Source: Desulfovibrio sp. (lineage in GTDB: Bacteria > Desulfobacterota > Desulfovibrionia > Desulfovibrionales > Desulfovibrionaceae). From it: a stretch of DNA of 64,000 nt. Position 1 is the stretch's first letter. Each line of letters starts with the position of its first letter. Shown here piece by piece: positions 29,289 to 38,629 of the stretch. The notes under the pieces are model-generated. The model saw nothing but the letters and a program-made list of their open reading frames with translations. It made no database searches and was not told the DNA's origin. The stretch is taken from NCBI GenBank assembly GCA_031272715.1, contig JAISTH010000071.1:1-64000 (forward strand), written 5' to 3'. Both the position numbers and the translations under genes were made by a program.

Positions 29289-30437
29289 TCATATTGCACG
29301 TCCGCCTATTCTGCCATTGCACCATAGATCATCCAATCCAAATTCATCCATCCATGCATCAATATTCACCGTGTCTGCCCATTTTGCTGTGGCATGACCT
29401 TCATCATTTAAATCCATTACTAGAAGCTCATTTGGCTGTAAAAATTTTAGAAATCGCGGGGAATGTGTTGTAATTATCAATTGCGTTCGCTGTGTCGCCT
29501 CACGGAAGACATGCGCGAGCATGGATAGCATCTCAGGGTGTAGCCCTATTTCTGGCTCATCAATAATTGTTATGTTAGGGGGAGATGGATTAGTTACAAC
29601 TGCAAGCAGGAACAAAAAATGAAGTATGCCATCTGAGAGTTCTAGAATATTAATTGGTCTCTTACATTTTTTATCACGCCAATTCATTGTGATCATTCCA
29701 GCGGCTACTGCGGGGAATGCTAATTCTTCAAAATTAGGGAATACCGCAGAGAGTGCATCAATTATCATTTCGTAGTATTCGTATTCACTTTCTTTCAGGT
29801 TCTGCAAATAAGCAATTAATTTTTCACCCTCATGTCCGGGTGATATTGCGGGGTCTACCTTTTGCGGAAGCTTTATATAGGAACCGGAATGGATGCCAAA
29901 GTTGCCATGTCTTTCACAGGAAGTTAGGTATTTTTGAAATGTATACGTTATATTGTGAATTGCAGGAGCTTGTGAAAGTGATGTTTCGTTGGTGTTCATG
30001 AGTTCATTTTTTGGACGTATAGTTTTTCTTGTATTGAAGTCTATATACGATAGTTTTTCATTACTAGAATTAATACATATCTTCGGTTTTCCGCTTGTAT
30101 TCTTCTTTGCAAGAAGAAGCTCCTTTGAAAAGCAGTAACCTTTGCCTTTTTGAGATAGGGATAATGTGTAGTCATATATAATGTCGTCGATGCTGTCTGA
30201 CTCAATTTGTATTGTAACTGGTATCTGTGCATCGTATGTAGCAAAGCTATAAAGTCCTCCATGTCTGTCGATTGTGTCGTAGGATTTTTTTGATGCAGAC
30301 AATGACAGGAATTCAAAAGTGTCTAAGAGAGTCGATTTCCCAACGCCGTTGGCCCCGATGACGACAGTCAATGGACGTATGGGGACGTGGAAGTCATACA
30401 GACGACGAAAACCTTGAATATGTATATTTGTAATCAT
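29289..30437 (-). CDS. AAA/ABC-class ATPase of the RecF/OLD-like predicted ATPase group (intact copy)
   Basis: 382 residues. It starts MITNIHIQGFRRLYDFHVPI. Walker A is GANGVGKST (28-36), the ABC-type signature LELSDGILHF, Walker B ITIIDEPEIGLHPEM, and the switch His is in ITTHSPRFL. There is no TOPRIM or HNH nuclease domain. Such stand-alone SMC-like ATPases are common in accessory and defence loci, but no role is assigned here. It is AT-rich. A second broken copy lies directly upstream on the same strand, showing a tandem duplication. Confidence 0.82.
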   Translation of the reverse strand: MITNIHIQGFRRLYDFHVPIRPLTVVIGANGVGKSTLLDTFEFLSLSASKKSYDTIDRHGGLYSFATYDAQIPVTIQIESDSIDDIIYDYTLSLSQKGKGYCFSKELLLAKKNTSGKPKICINSSNEKLSYIDFNTRKTIRPKNELMNTNETSLSQAPAIHNITYTFQKYLTSCERHGNFGIHSGSYIKLPQKVDPAISPGHEGEKLIAYLQNLKESEYEYYEMIIDALSAVFPNFEELAFPAVAAGMITMNWRDKKCKRPINILELSDGILHFLFLLAVVTNPSPPNITIIDEPEIGLHPEMLSMLAHVFREATQRTQLIITTHSPRFLKFLQPNELLVMDLNDEGHATAKWADTVNIDAWMDEFGLDDLWCNGRIGGRAI

Positions 30438-30561
30438 AACGTCATCAACCTGGCTTTAAATTAAAAATTATCTACTCATATTCTGCAATTTAGAAGGTTA
30501 TATTGAACTAAGTATTCTTTGAATGCAAGTTCAGTTTCACCCTCGACAAGAATTGAAATTT

Positions 30562-31708
30562 TTATAGACAACGGCCGCCTATTAGACCATTGAGCCACAA
30601 ATAGTCAAGCTTATATTCTGCGAGCCATTTGTCGAGTCCCATTGTGTCAGCCCATGCTGCGGTAGCGTATCCATTGTCATCCATGTCCATGACAAGAAGC
30701 TCGTCATATTGTAGAAAACTAATAAATGTTGGAGAATGCGTTGCAATGATTAATTGTGCTCGTTGTGTAGCCTCGCGGAATACGTGAGTGAGCATTGAGA
30801 GCATCTCAGGGTGTAAGCCTATTTCAGGCTCATCAATAATTGTTATGTTAGGTGGAGATGGATTAGTTACAACTGCAAGAAGAAATAAAAAATGGAGTAT
30901 GCCATCTGAAAGCTCTAGAATATTAAAAGGTCTGTTACATTTTTTATCATGCCAATTCATTGTGATCATTCCTTCGGTTACTTCTGGGAATGTCAATTCT
31001 TCAAAATCAGGAAATACCGCAGAGAGCGCATCTATTATCATTTCGTAGTATTCGTATTCACTTTCTTCCAAATTCTGTAAATATGCAATTAATTTTTCAC
31101 CCTCATGTCCTAGGATGTTGTGGTTTTTACCTTTTGCGGGCGTCTGATATGTGATTGAGAATGGATACCAAAGTTGCCATATCTTTCATAGGATGAGAGG
31201 TATTTTTGAAATGCACAGGTTATATTATGAATTATAGGGGCTTGTGAAAGTAATGTTTCGCGACTATTCAATGATTCATCCTTTAGATGTATAGTATTTT
31301 TTGTTTTCAAGCCAGTACTGGATAGTTTTTCATCACAAGAATTAATACAGATCTTTGGACTTCCGTTGGCATTGGTCTTTGCAAGAAGAAGCTCTTTGGA
31401 AAAACCGTATCCATTCCCCTCTTGAGATAATGATAAGGTGTAGTCATACATAATGTCATTGATTTTGTCTGACTCTACTTGTATTGTAACAGGTGTCTGA
31501 GTTCGGTATGTAACAATGCTAGAGAGTCCTCCATGCCTGTTAATAATGTCGTAAGATTTTTTGATGCGGACAATGACAGTAATTCAAAAGTGTCTAAGAG
31601 AGTCGATTTACCAACGCCGTTGGCCCCGATGACGACAGTCAATGGACGTATGGGGACGGCGAAGTCATACAGACGACGAAAACCTTGAATATGTATATTT
31701 GTAATCAT
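30562..31708 (-). pseudogene. Tandem second copy of the AAA ATPase, broken by two single-base deletions
   Basis: It begins MITNIHIQGFRRLYDFAVPI with intact GANGVGKST and ends like the first copy (LNGLIGGR). One frame break is in a T-run: six T here at 31557-31562 against seven in the intact copy. The second is near 31112, where PQKVKTTTS meets TAG; adding one base there restores the GHEGEKLIAYLQNL frame. Walker B IDEPEIGLHPE is retained in the third segment. Sequencing error at the homopolymer cannot be excluded, but two independent breaks favour a real pseudogene. Confidence 0.88.
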
Positions 31709-31829
31709 TTTATCGTCAACCTACCCAAAATTAAAAAATTTTATATGGTGTTTTGCATTTTTTGAAGATTGTTGTGTGTGCTAAATTATATCAGCATATT
31801 GGTGAAGTCTGAGCATTTTTGACATCACT

Positions 31830-31851
31830 GCCGCCATGACATCATGGCGGC
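31830..31851 (-). terminator. Hairpin after slyD
   Basis: GCCGCCATGA and TCATGGCGGC pair around CA, a 10-bp perfect stem. Read on the minus strand it lies 2 bases after the slyD stop and is followed by a short A-rich stretch. Probably the end of the tpiA-secG-smr-slyD run. Confidence 0.6.
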
Positions 31852-31853
31852 CG

Positions 31854-32285
31854 CTATTCACCTTTCTCCGGAGAAAGAATCTCTATCTTGAAAGTCAGCT
31901 CCTTGCCTGCCAGAGGGTGGTTGGCATCGAGGGTGATCTCGTCCTCGTCTATCTCCGTGATGGTCACGTCCATCTGTCCCTGCTCGTTGGACAGCTGCAG
32001 CGGGGTGCCCACCTCCATGGGGATGTGGGTGGGCACCTGGGTCTTGGCGACGGTGAAGACCATTTCCGGATCCCTGTCGCCGTAGGCGTCCTCGGGAGAC
32101 ACCGTCACGGAGAAGGTGTCCCCGGGGTCGCGGCCGAGGATGGCCGACTCGAAGCCGGGGATCAGCATGCCCTTCCCCATGGTGATTTCGAGAGGGTCCC
32201 TGTCCCGGCTGTCGTCGAAGACGGTGCCGTCGTTCAGCGTGCCGACGTAGTGGACCTTGACCGTGTCGCCTTCCTTGATGGGCAT
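31854..32285 (-). CDS. slyD: FKBP-type peptidyl-prolyl isomerase (SlyD-like)
   Basis: 143 residues. FKBP domain with an inserted IF chaperone domain: KVHYVGTLNDGTVFDDS, GKGMLIPGFESAILG, SPEDAYGDRDPEMVFTVAKT and LDANHPLAGKELTF, as in SlyD/FkpB. It isomerises X-Pro bonds and helps protein folding in the cytoplasm. It lacks the His/Cys-rich metal tail of E. coli SlyD, so a nickel role is unlikely. GGAGG lies nine bases before the ATG. Confidence 0.9.
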   Translation of the reverse strand: MPIKEGDTVKVHYVGTLNDGTVFDDSRDRDPLEITMGKGMLIPGFESAILGRDPGDTFSVTVSPEDAYGDRDPEMVFTVAKTQVPTHIPMEVGTPLQLSNEQGQMDVTITEIDEDEITLDANHPLAGKELTFKIEILSPEKGE

Positions 32286-32396
32286 GATGGGGAGCCTCCG
32301 TGGGTGCGGTGGTTTGGATGCGGACGCGAATCCGCCGCCTTCATGCGGCCGGCCGCGGTTCGCCGGAAAAGGGTCGCCCGGGGGCGGCCGGGTCGG

Positions 32397-33164
32397 TCAG
32401 GGAAGCAGGTCGATGTCCGCCGGGACCTTCTCCCAGCACACCTTGCCCGTTTTGCGGTTCTTGCGCAAGAGCACGTAGACGCTGCCGGGGCCGCCGTCGC
32501 TGGGCTTGGCCGTGCAGTAGGCCAGCAGCACGCGCTTGAAGGGATCCTGGGTGAGCCAGTCCTGGAGCTTCTCCCGCAGGACGCCCTGCTGGTTCGGGGA
32601 GTTCTTCCCCCTGCCGGTGACCACGAGCACCGTGCGCAGTCCCTTGTACCACGCCCCCTTCATGAAATCCCGCAGGGCGTAGAACGCCTGGAGCACGTTG
32701 AGCCCGTGGAGATCCAGGTGCGCCTCGGGGCTGTAGCTCCCCGCCCGCAGACGGGACATGACGGCCATGTCGAGTCCCTTCACCTGGGCCTCCATGTGCT
32801 CCTCCGAGAAGATCAGGGCGAACTCCAGGGTCCGCTGGATGGCTTCCTCGAGGGGGGCGTCCACGGGAGGGGGCGGCGATGCCGGAGGGGGTTCCGGAAT
32901 GATGGATCGGCCCCGGCCTCCCGGGAGGGGGTTCACGTTGTCCATGGCGAGGGAGAAGAGTGCCGTCTCCTCCTCCGGGGGCGGATCCGCGGATTTCGGC
33001 GTATCGGCCTTGACGGGCTTCAGGGCGGGCGGGCGTTTTGGCTCGGGAGGCGGGGAGCGGCGGTCCTTCTTGCGGACCGTCACTTCGGCGGAGGGCTCCC
33101 CTGCTTGGGGGAAGCGGTTCCGGTCAAGGTTCCGGAAGGGGTTGTCGGCGAAACCTTCTTCCAT
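32397..33164 (-). CDS. Smr (MutS2 C-terminal type) domain protein
   Basis: 255 residues. The first 115 are Pro-rich and disordered-looking. The last 110 form an Smr domain with HLDLHGLNVLQAFYALRDFM and VVTGRGKNSPNQQGVLREKL. These are the two motifs of the DNA/RNA nicking fold. Stand-alone Smr proteins act on nucleic acid, sometimes on stalled ribosome mRNA. It lies between slyD and secG on the same strand. Confidence 0.87.
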   Translation of the reverse strand: MEEGFADNPFRNLDRNRFPQAGEPSAEVTVRKKDRRSPPPEPKRPPALKPVKADTPKSADPPPEEETALFSLAMDNVNPLPGGRGRSIIPEPPPASPPPPVDAPLEEAIQRTLEFALIFSEEHMEAQVKGLDMAVMSRLRAGSYSPEAHLDLHGLNVLQAFYALRDFMKGAWYKGLRTVLVVTGRGKNSPNQQGVLREKLQDWLTQDPFKRVLLAYCTAKPSDGGPGSVYVLLRKNRKTGKVCWEKVPADIDLLP

Positions 33165-33198
33165 GTCGCACCCCCCGGGGCGATGCCTGACGCTCGGG

Positions 33199-33837
33199 TC
33201 ACTGTTGCGGCGGCGCTGTCTTGTCGTCCGTCTTGGGGGCGGCCGTCCCGTCGGCGGGTCGCTGGGCGCCCGCTTCTTTGGCCGCTGCGGCCTCCGGCGC
33301 GGAGGTGGAGGTGATCTGCGCGGCCTGCTGGGGCGTGGTCTGGCCCCCGGGCGCGGTGGTCGTTGCGGCGGGCTGGGGAGTCGCGGGCTGGGTCACGGCG
33401 GGCTGGCCGATCTGGGACGCCGGCGAGGCCGACGTGGCCGGCAGGGTCACGGTTGGCGTGGCCGGCGCGGCGGCTTCAGGCGTCGTTGGCGGAGTCACCG
33501 TGGGGGCGGTTGGCGCGGGCACGACGGGCGGCGCGGGGGGTGTCGGTTGCGCAGCCTGCGGAGGCGCCGTTTCCTCGAACTTCACGTCGAGGATTGTGGA
33601 CTTGGTGGACGGCTTGGTGCTGGTCGCCGCGGTATAGCTCAGGGACGTGATGACGAAGAGGAGCGCGACGATGGTGGTCAGTTTGACGAGGATGCCTCCG
33701 GCGCCGGAACTGCCGAAGACCGAGGTGCTGCCGCCGCCGAAGATGACGCCCATGCCTTCCTTGCCTGACTGGAGCAGGATGAGGACGACCAGGACGGCGC
33801 ACACCACGAGGTGAATCGTCAATATGAGAGTCTGCAC
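33199..33837 (-). CDS. secG: Preprotein translocase subunit SecG with a long Pro/Ala/Thr-rich tail
   Basis: 212 residues, two to three times normal length. The first 75 residues are standard SecG: two TM helices (LILTIHLVVCAVLVVLILLQ; LTTIVALLFVITSL) around SGKEGMGVIFGGGSTSVFG. From about residue 80 a low-complexity tail rich in P, A, T and Q extends to the end. It assists SecYE-mediated export. The GTG start follows GGGAGG. Its place just downstream of tpiA is common in many bacteria. Confidence 0.92.
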   Translation of the reverse strand: MQTLILTIHLVVCAVLVVLILLQSGKEGMGVIFGGGSTSVFGSSGAGGILVKLTTIVALLFVITSLSYTAATSTKPSTKSTILDVKFEETAPPQAAQPTPPAPPVVPAPTAPTVTPPTTPEAAAPATPTVTLPATSASPASQIGQPAVTQPATPQPAATTTAPGGQTTPQQAAQITSTSAPEAAAAKEAGAQRPADGTAAPKTDDKTAPPQQ

Positions 33838-33903
33838 GAAATCCTCCCGTCGGGGGCCGAACGTCGGATTGTCAGTGAGGCGGCGAAAAAGAGCCTCCCG
33901 CCG

Positions 33904-34647
33904 TCATGCCCTGATGATCTGCACGAAGCTGCGGGAGACCAAAGAGGCACCTCCTACCAGAAGACCGTCCACGTTGTCAAGTCTGACCAGGGTTCCGGCA
34001 TTGTCCGGCTTGACGCTTCCGCCGTAGAGCACGGGGATGGAGGCTTCGCCCGTGACTTTCCGGATGATCCCCTTGGCGGCCCCGTGGGCTTCCGACACCT
34101 GCTCGGGCGTCGCCACCTTGCCGGTGCCGATGGCCCAGACGGGCTCGTAGGCCACGGCGAGGCGGTCCAGCTGTTCCCGGGTCAGGCCGTTCAGGGCCGT
34201 GGAGAGCTGCCGGGTGAGCACGGCCTCGAGTTCGCCGGCCTCGCGCTGGGGGAGGGTCTCGCCGACGCACAGCATCACCCTGAAGGACTGGGCGAGGGCG
34301 AAGGCGGTCTTCCGGGCCACCAGTTCGTCGGATTCGCCGAGAACGTGGCGCCGTTCGGAGTGTCCCACGAGCATCCAGCAGGCGCCGGCGTCCTGGAGCA
34401 TGGCAGGTGAGACCTCCCCGGTGAAGGCCCCCTCCTCGGCGGGGTAGCAGTTCTGGGCCCCCACGGACACGTTGCGTATGCCGTGCAGGATCTGGGCGAC
34501 GTCGGCGATGTTGGTGAAGGAGGGAAAGACGACGACGAGGCAGTGGGGCGGCGTCGCGGAGAGTTCCTTGGCCAGTTCCTGGGCGGTCTGGCGGGCTTCC
34601 GGGCGTGTCTTGTACATCTTCCAGTTCGCGGCGATGATCTTCTGCAT
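33904..34647 (-). CDS. tpiA: Triosephosphate isomerase
   Basis: 247 residues, the normal length. It converts DHAP and glyceraldehyde-3-phosphate. Asn8 and Lys10 (AANWKMYK), His96 (LVGHSERR) and Glu168 (AYEPVWAIGTGK) form the active site, and LYGGSVKPDN binds phosphate. The ATG at 34647 gives the canonical MQKIIAANWK start; an upstream open extension is discarded. It is the first gene of the tpiA-secG-smr-slyD run. Confidence 0.95.
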   Translation of the reverse strand: MQKIIAANWKMYKTRPEARQTAQELAKELSATPPHCLVVVFPSFTNIADVAQILHGIRNVSVGAQNCYPAEEGAFTGEVSPAMLQDAGACWMLVGHSERRHVLGESDELVARKTAFALAQSFRVMLCVGETLPQREAGELEAVLTRQLSTALNGLTREQLDRLAVAYEPVWAIGTGKVATPEQVSEAHGAAKGIIRKVTGEASIPVLYGGSVKPDNAGTLVRLDNVDGLLVGGASLVSRSFVQIIRA

Positions 34648-35364
34648 GGGGTGTTCGCTTCGGCGGTCCGGGTGGCGTCGGGGCGCCGGCGGTTCGCCAT
34701 TTGGGGTCGAGGTGCGCGGGCGCCGGTCCGTGGAGGGTCGGCGTCCTGTTCCGGGACGGTGCGCGGGGATGCGGCGGGACGCCCATGTGCGTCCGTCGCG
34801 TGCGCGATGGATGGCCCGTTTGTACCCCACTAGCGCCTCTCTTGGCAAGATGCGACCCGGCATGCGGCGGGCATGGTTGGAGGAAGGGCGCGGTCCCCGT
34901 CACTGAGGGGGGGCGATGGGTGCGGAGGGGCGGTCGTGGCCGTCCTGGTCTGCGCAGGCGTCTTCTGGGCGTGCGTCTCCCCATGTTTCCGGGGGCGCCC
35001 ATGGACATCTCCTGAAATTGACAACGAGCGACGCTGCGGGCGTCCATGGCAGGAGGGCATTCCTTCGCGACTGCGGACGGGATGCCCTCCTTTCGGCGTG
35101 GCATGGCTGTGTGAGCACGGCGGGAAGCGGAAATTTTCGTGAACTTGCAATGCAAACGGCCGGATGGCACTGCACATTGTTGAATGTAAACGATGCAATT
35201 ATTTATGTAAAATTTTATTCCTTTTGCAGCATACTAATCTTAAGATAAGTTATTTTTTTGACTACTCAACGAAATAAGTGATGGCATGGAATTTCATACA
35301 ATCTTTACTGCAGAGAATATTTTCAAAATTATTAGCATAGTGAAATTTTTAAAAAAAGATGCCA
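34648..35364. other. 700-bp intergenic region between tpiA and the chemoreceptor
   Basis: No gene is supported. The first 450 bases are GC-rich and should hold the tpiA promoter, which I could not pick out. From about 35140 the sequence becomes very AT-rich and leads into the sigma-28 promoter. Confidence 0.5.
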
Positions 35365-35391
35365 TAAAGTTTTTGTTGTATAGTCCGATCA
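35365..35391 (+). promoter_or_regulatory. Sigma-28 (FliA) flagellar-class promoter
   Basis: TAAAGTTT at 35365-35372, an 11-base spacer, and TCCGATCA at 35384-35391. The known consensus is TAAAGTTT-N11-GCCGATAA, so the -35 is perfect and the -10 matches six of eight. It lies 75 bases before the chemoreceptor ATG, putting that gene in the flagellar regulon. Confidence 0.85.
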
Positions 35392-35466
35392 AATATCTGC
35401 CCACAGGTGGCTGCGCATGTGCATGATGGCCATGACATGCCTGATTCTCAAAAATGGGAGATTGTT

Positions 35467-37878
35467 ATGACAACAAAAGCTCGAATTGTACTCGGCTTTA
35501 CTCTTATGATCGCTCTTGTCATCGCAGTTGGTGGGGTCGCATATATCAGCCTTGACAACTGCATTGACAGCATCACCGAATTCAGCCGAAAATCCGACCA
35601 GAATGTCATCGCTAGTGACATAATCGCAAGTCAGGGAGATATCGGCTATAACATTTATAAATTTATCGACGATCGCAAAGTCGAATATGCAGACTTGGCC
35701 ATCAAGAGGATAAATGATCTAAAGATTTTGCTTGACAAAGCAAAGGAGATCACGATCGACAAGCACAAGGATGACTTGCTTGAGCAAGCTTTTGCACAGG
35801 CAGGAGAACTTGAAAAAACGACGAAAACGCTGAAAGTTATATACGTCACGGCTTACAAGGAATATGTCACAACAATTCGTAATGAAATAAAAATATTTAA
35901 CAATGACATTGCGCAATTGGCGAAGATTGCACACGAAAGTTCAAATATCGATGCATTGAAGAGCCTTTTTGACGCAAGTGCATATTTTACTAATTTCCGC
36001 GTAAACATTGCACGATATTCAGAGTCGAACAAGAAGGAGCATGAAGAACTCGCCATCAAGCATATGGATGTCATGAACAAGGAGGTGAAGCACCTCGGAG
36101 AGACCGTGCATTCCACCGCAGCGGTCAAGGTCTTCCAGGACGTCGACGCGAGCTACGGCAGGATCGTCGTGGGCATCAACCACACCCGGGAGCAATACGC
36201 CGAGGTCCGGGAACTGCTGGACAGGATCTCGGGCCTGCTGGACAGTTCCCGAAAGCTCTGCAACGAATTCAACGTCGAGGTCACCAGACAGGCGCTGGCG
36301 ATCGAGAAGGCCACGCAGGGGGCCAACGTCCGCGTCCAGCGATTCCTGCTCACCTTCTGCGTCGGAAGCGTCCTGCTGGGTGTCCTGTGCGCGGTGGTCA
36401 TCGTCCTTGGCCTGCTGCGGACGCTGTCCAAGGTCTCGGTCTTCGCCGGCGAGATCGCGGCCGGCAACTTCGAGGCCGACCTCGCCGTCAGGGAGAGGGG
36501 GGAGATCGGCCAGATGGTCGCGGGCCTCAAGACCATACCCGACGTGCTGAACAGGATCCTCGGGGAGTATGGCTCCCTCGCCGACCGCGTGTCGCGGGGC
36601 GCCCTGGACGCCCGCGGATCCGAGAAGGACTTCCGGGGCGGGTTCGCCACCCTCGTCAAGGGCACCAACAGGATCATCGACAGCTTCCGCACCATCGTGG
36701 ACAACATCCCGTCCCCCGTGATGATGATGGACGGGGACCGGAAGGTCCGCTACCTGAACAGGGTCGGCCAGCAGCACTTCGGCTCAGAGTACGACGGCAA
36801 GGTCTGCGGGCAGCTCTTCACCAGGGACGACGACGGCACCCCCGGCGATGCGCTGGCCGCCGCCTTCCAGTCGAAGAAGACGGCCACGGCCGAGACCGTG
36901 GCGCATCCCCGGAGCGGGGACATGGACATCCGCTACACCGCCATCCCCATGATGGACGCCAACGGGGGCATCCTGTCCGTCCTGCAGTTGCTCACGGACC
37001 AGACCGCCATAAAGGGGCAGCAGCGGATGATGCAGGAAGTGGCCAAGGACGCCGGGGAGATATCCGACCGGGTGGCCGCCGCCTCCGAGGAACTGGCGGC
37101 GCAGGTGGAGCAGATATCCAAGGGCGCCGAGGTGCAGCGGTCCCGCGTGGAGGGCACGGCATCGGCCATGACCCAGATGAACACCACGGTGCTGGAGGTC
37201 GCCGGGAACGCGTCCATGGCCTCGAAGCAGAGCGAGCTTTCCAGGGAGAAGGCCACGGAGGGGGCGCAGTTGGTGAACCAGGTGGTCGACGCCATCAACG
37301 ACGTCAATCAGGTGTCGCTGGCGCTGCAGGGCAACATGGAGGAACTGGGCAAGCAGGCCGAGGCCATAGGCGGGGTCATGGGGGTCATCTCGGACATCGC
37401 CGACCAGACGAACCTGCTGGCGTTGAACGCCGCCATCGAGGCGGCCCGTGCGGGAGAGGCCGGAAGGGGCTTCGCGGTGGTGGCCGACGAGGTGCGCAAG
37501 CTCGCGGAAAAGACCATGTCCGCCACCCAGGAAGTGGGTTCGAACATCCGTGCGATCCAGCAGGCGGCGCGGGCGAACGTCGACGCCATGGGCAACGCCG
37601 TGAAGAGCGTGACGGATGCCACGGAACTCGCCAACCGGTCCGGCGAGGCCCTCAACGAGATCGTCGAGATGGCATCCGCCAACTCCAGCGTCGTGACGTC
37701 CATCGCCACGGCGGCGGAGGAGCAGAGCGCCACCTCGGAGGAGATCAACAAGTCTCTTGAGGAGATCAACCGCATCGTCGCCGAGACCTCCGACGGGATG
37801 GTGCAGTCCTCCTCCGCGGTGCGGGATCTTTCCAGGACGGCCGCGGAACTCCGCAAGGTGATGGAGGGCCTCAGGTAG
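35467..37878 (+). CDS. Methyl-accepting chemotaxis protein with PAS domain
   Basis: 803 residues. TM1 (about 8-28), a long helical periplasmic sensor region (30-295), TM2 (about 298-322), HAMP (323-375), a PAS-like domain (about 410-515: [20 protein letters not shown]), then the signalling domain with hairpin tip [20 protein letters not shown]. No CheR-binding pentapeptide is seen at the end. GGGAG lies six bases before the ATG. The first 200 codons are AT-rich while the rest is strongly GC-rich, so the sensor region looks exchanged. The ligand is unknown. Confidence 0.93.
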   Translation: MTTKARIVLGFTLMIALVIAVGGVAYISLDNCIDSITEFSRKSDQNVIASDIIASQGDIGYNIYKFIDDRKVEYADLAIKRINDLKILLDKAKEITIDKHKDDLLEQAFAQAGELEKTTKTLKVIYVTAYKEYVTTIRNEIKIFNNDIAQLAKIAHESSNIDALKSLFDASAYFTNFRVNIARYSESNKKEHEELAIKHMDVMNKEVKHLGETVHSTAAVKVFQDVDASYGRIVVGINHTREQYAEVRELLDRISGLLDSSRKLCNEFNVEVTRQALAIEKATQGANVRVQRFLLTFCVGSVLLGVLCAVVIVLGLLRTLSKVSVFAGEIAAGNFEADLAVRERGEIGQMVAGLKTIPDVLNRILGEYGSLADRVSRGALDARGSEKDFRGGFATLVKGTNRIIDSFRTIVDNIPSPVMMMDGDRKVRYLNRVGQQHFGSEYDGKVCGQLFTRDDDGTPGDALAAAFQSKKTATAETVAHPRSGDMDIRYTAIPMMDANGGILSVLQLLTDQTAIKGQQRMMQEVAKDAGEISDRVAAASEELAAQVEQISKGAEVQRSRVEGTASAMTQMNTTVLEVAGNASMASKQSELSREKATEGAQLVNQVVDAINDVNQVSLALQGNMEELGKQAEAIGGVMGVISDIADQTNLLALNAAIEAARAGEAGRGFAVVADEVRKLAEKTMSATQEVGSNIRAIQQAARANVDAMGNAVKSVTDATELANRSGEALNEIVEMASANSSVVTSIATAAEEQSATSEEINKSLEEINRIVAETSDGMVQSSSAVRDLSRTAAELRKVMEGLR

Positions 37879-37917
37879 ACCGGGCGACGCCGCCCTTCCC
37901 GGTTTCGGACGGTTGCG

Positions 37918-37946
37918 TCCGGCGCGGCCGCTTGCGCCGCGCCGGA
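37918..37946. terminator. Perfect 11-bp hairpin after the chemoreceptor
   Basis: TCCGGCGCGGC and GCCGCGCCGGA surround a 7-base loop, 39 bases after the stop. There is no T-run, so it is a probable rather than sure terminator. Confidence 0.5.
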
Positions 37947-37980
37947 TGCGGTCGCAGATATGTCTTGCGCCTTGGGGGGC

Positions 37981-37996
37981 GGTGTGGTACCACACC
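37981..37996. promoter_or_regulatory. 16-bp perfect palindrome, possible operator
   Basis: GGTGTGGTACCACACC is a perfect dyad. Its TGTGGTACCACA core resembles GntR/FadR-type operators. It lies between the chemoreceptor and a small lipoprotein gene, 236 bases upstream of the latter. No GntR gene is present in the window. Confidence 0.45.
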
Positions 37997-38231
37997 GGGG
38001 ACGTCCTTGGGCGGTCGTCGCGGGTGGCCTGCGTCCGCCGTCCGGGAGGGTCGTTTCCGCATCCCTGCCGATGGCCTAACCTTGGAACGCCTCCGACCTT
38101 CATGGCGGGTTCCGGGTCCGGAAACCGCCATGGGTCCATGCGGGAGCGCATTCCCGAGACATGTCCGGATGGGCATGAAACCGGTTTTCGCGGCGTTCGC
38201 TTTTTGCAAGTGTAACGTATGGGGGGTTTCC

Positions 38232-38576
38232 ATGAGGCAGTTACACATAATCTTCTGCATGGCAGTCATCGCCATGTTCATTACGGCTTGTGAAGTCCAG
38301 ACAACTGGAAGTGCAAGGCAGCTTTACAACATGTCGGTGGAGGATGTAACCAAGTTCATCACCACTGGCAAAACCACGCTTTCCGATTTGGAAGCCAGGT
38401 GGGGTAAACCTGACAAGGTGACGAACACGCCCGATGGCAAATTGGAATGGACCTATGAGGATTCCGAATTGTACCATGGCCACAAGGGCACAACGAAAAA
38501 GAGCATTGTCGTCAGGGGGACGGCGAGGCCCAATGGGGTCATCCAAAGCTACCACGTCGATCTAAAGCCCAGATAG
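38232..38576 (+). CDS. Small lipoprotein, SmpA/OmlA (BamE-like) type
   Basis: 114 residues. The N-terminus has a signal peptide with lipobox ITAC (Cys20). The mature part has YNMSVEDVTKFITTGKTTLS, DLEARWGKPDKV and LEWTYEDSEL, the helix-helix-strand pattern of SmpA/BamE-like folds in which a short helix precedes W/G-x-P. An outer-membrane or periplasmic lipoprotein is likely, but a BamE role is not implied. It is AT-richer than its neighbours. A textbook terminator follows directly. Confidence 0.75.
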   Translation: MRQLHIIFCMAVIAMFITACEVQTTGSARQLYNMSVEDVTKFITTGKTTLSDLEARWGKPDKVTNTPDGKLEWTYEDSELYHGHKGTTKKSIVVRGTARPNGVIQSYHVDLKPR

Positions 38577-38581
38577 TTTTT

Positions 38582-38611
38582 GCAAAAAACGCCCGCGAGG
38601 GCGTTTTTTGC
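38582..38611 (+). terminator. Rho-independent terminator
   Basis: GCAAAAAACGCCC and GGGCGTTTTTTGC pair perfectly (13 bp) around GCGA, with the T-run inside the right arm. It starts six bases after the lipoprotein stop and can work in both directions, so it also faces rimI. Confidence 0.93.
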
Positions 38612-38629
38612 TGATGGGCCGAGTGCCCC

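Noticed and set aside
32758..33768. Plus-strand open frame rich in Gly/Arg
   Set aside because: Antisense to smr and secG; the composition reflects the Pro/Ala/Thr tail of SecG read backwards.
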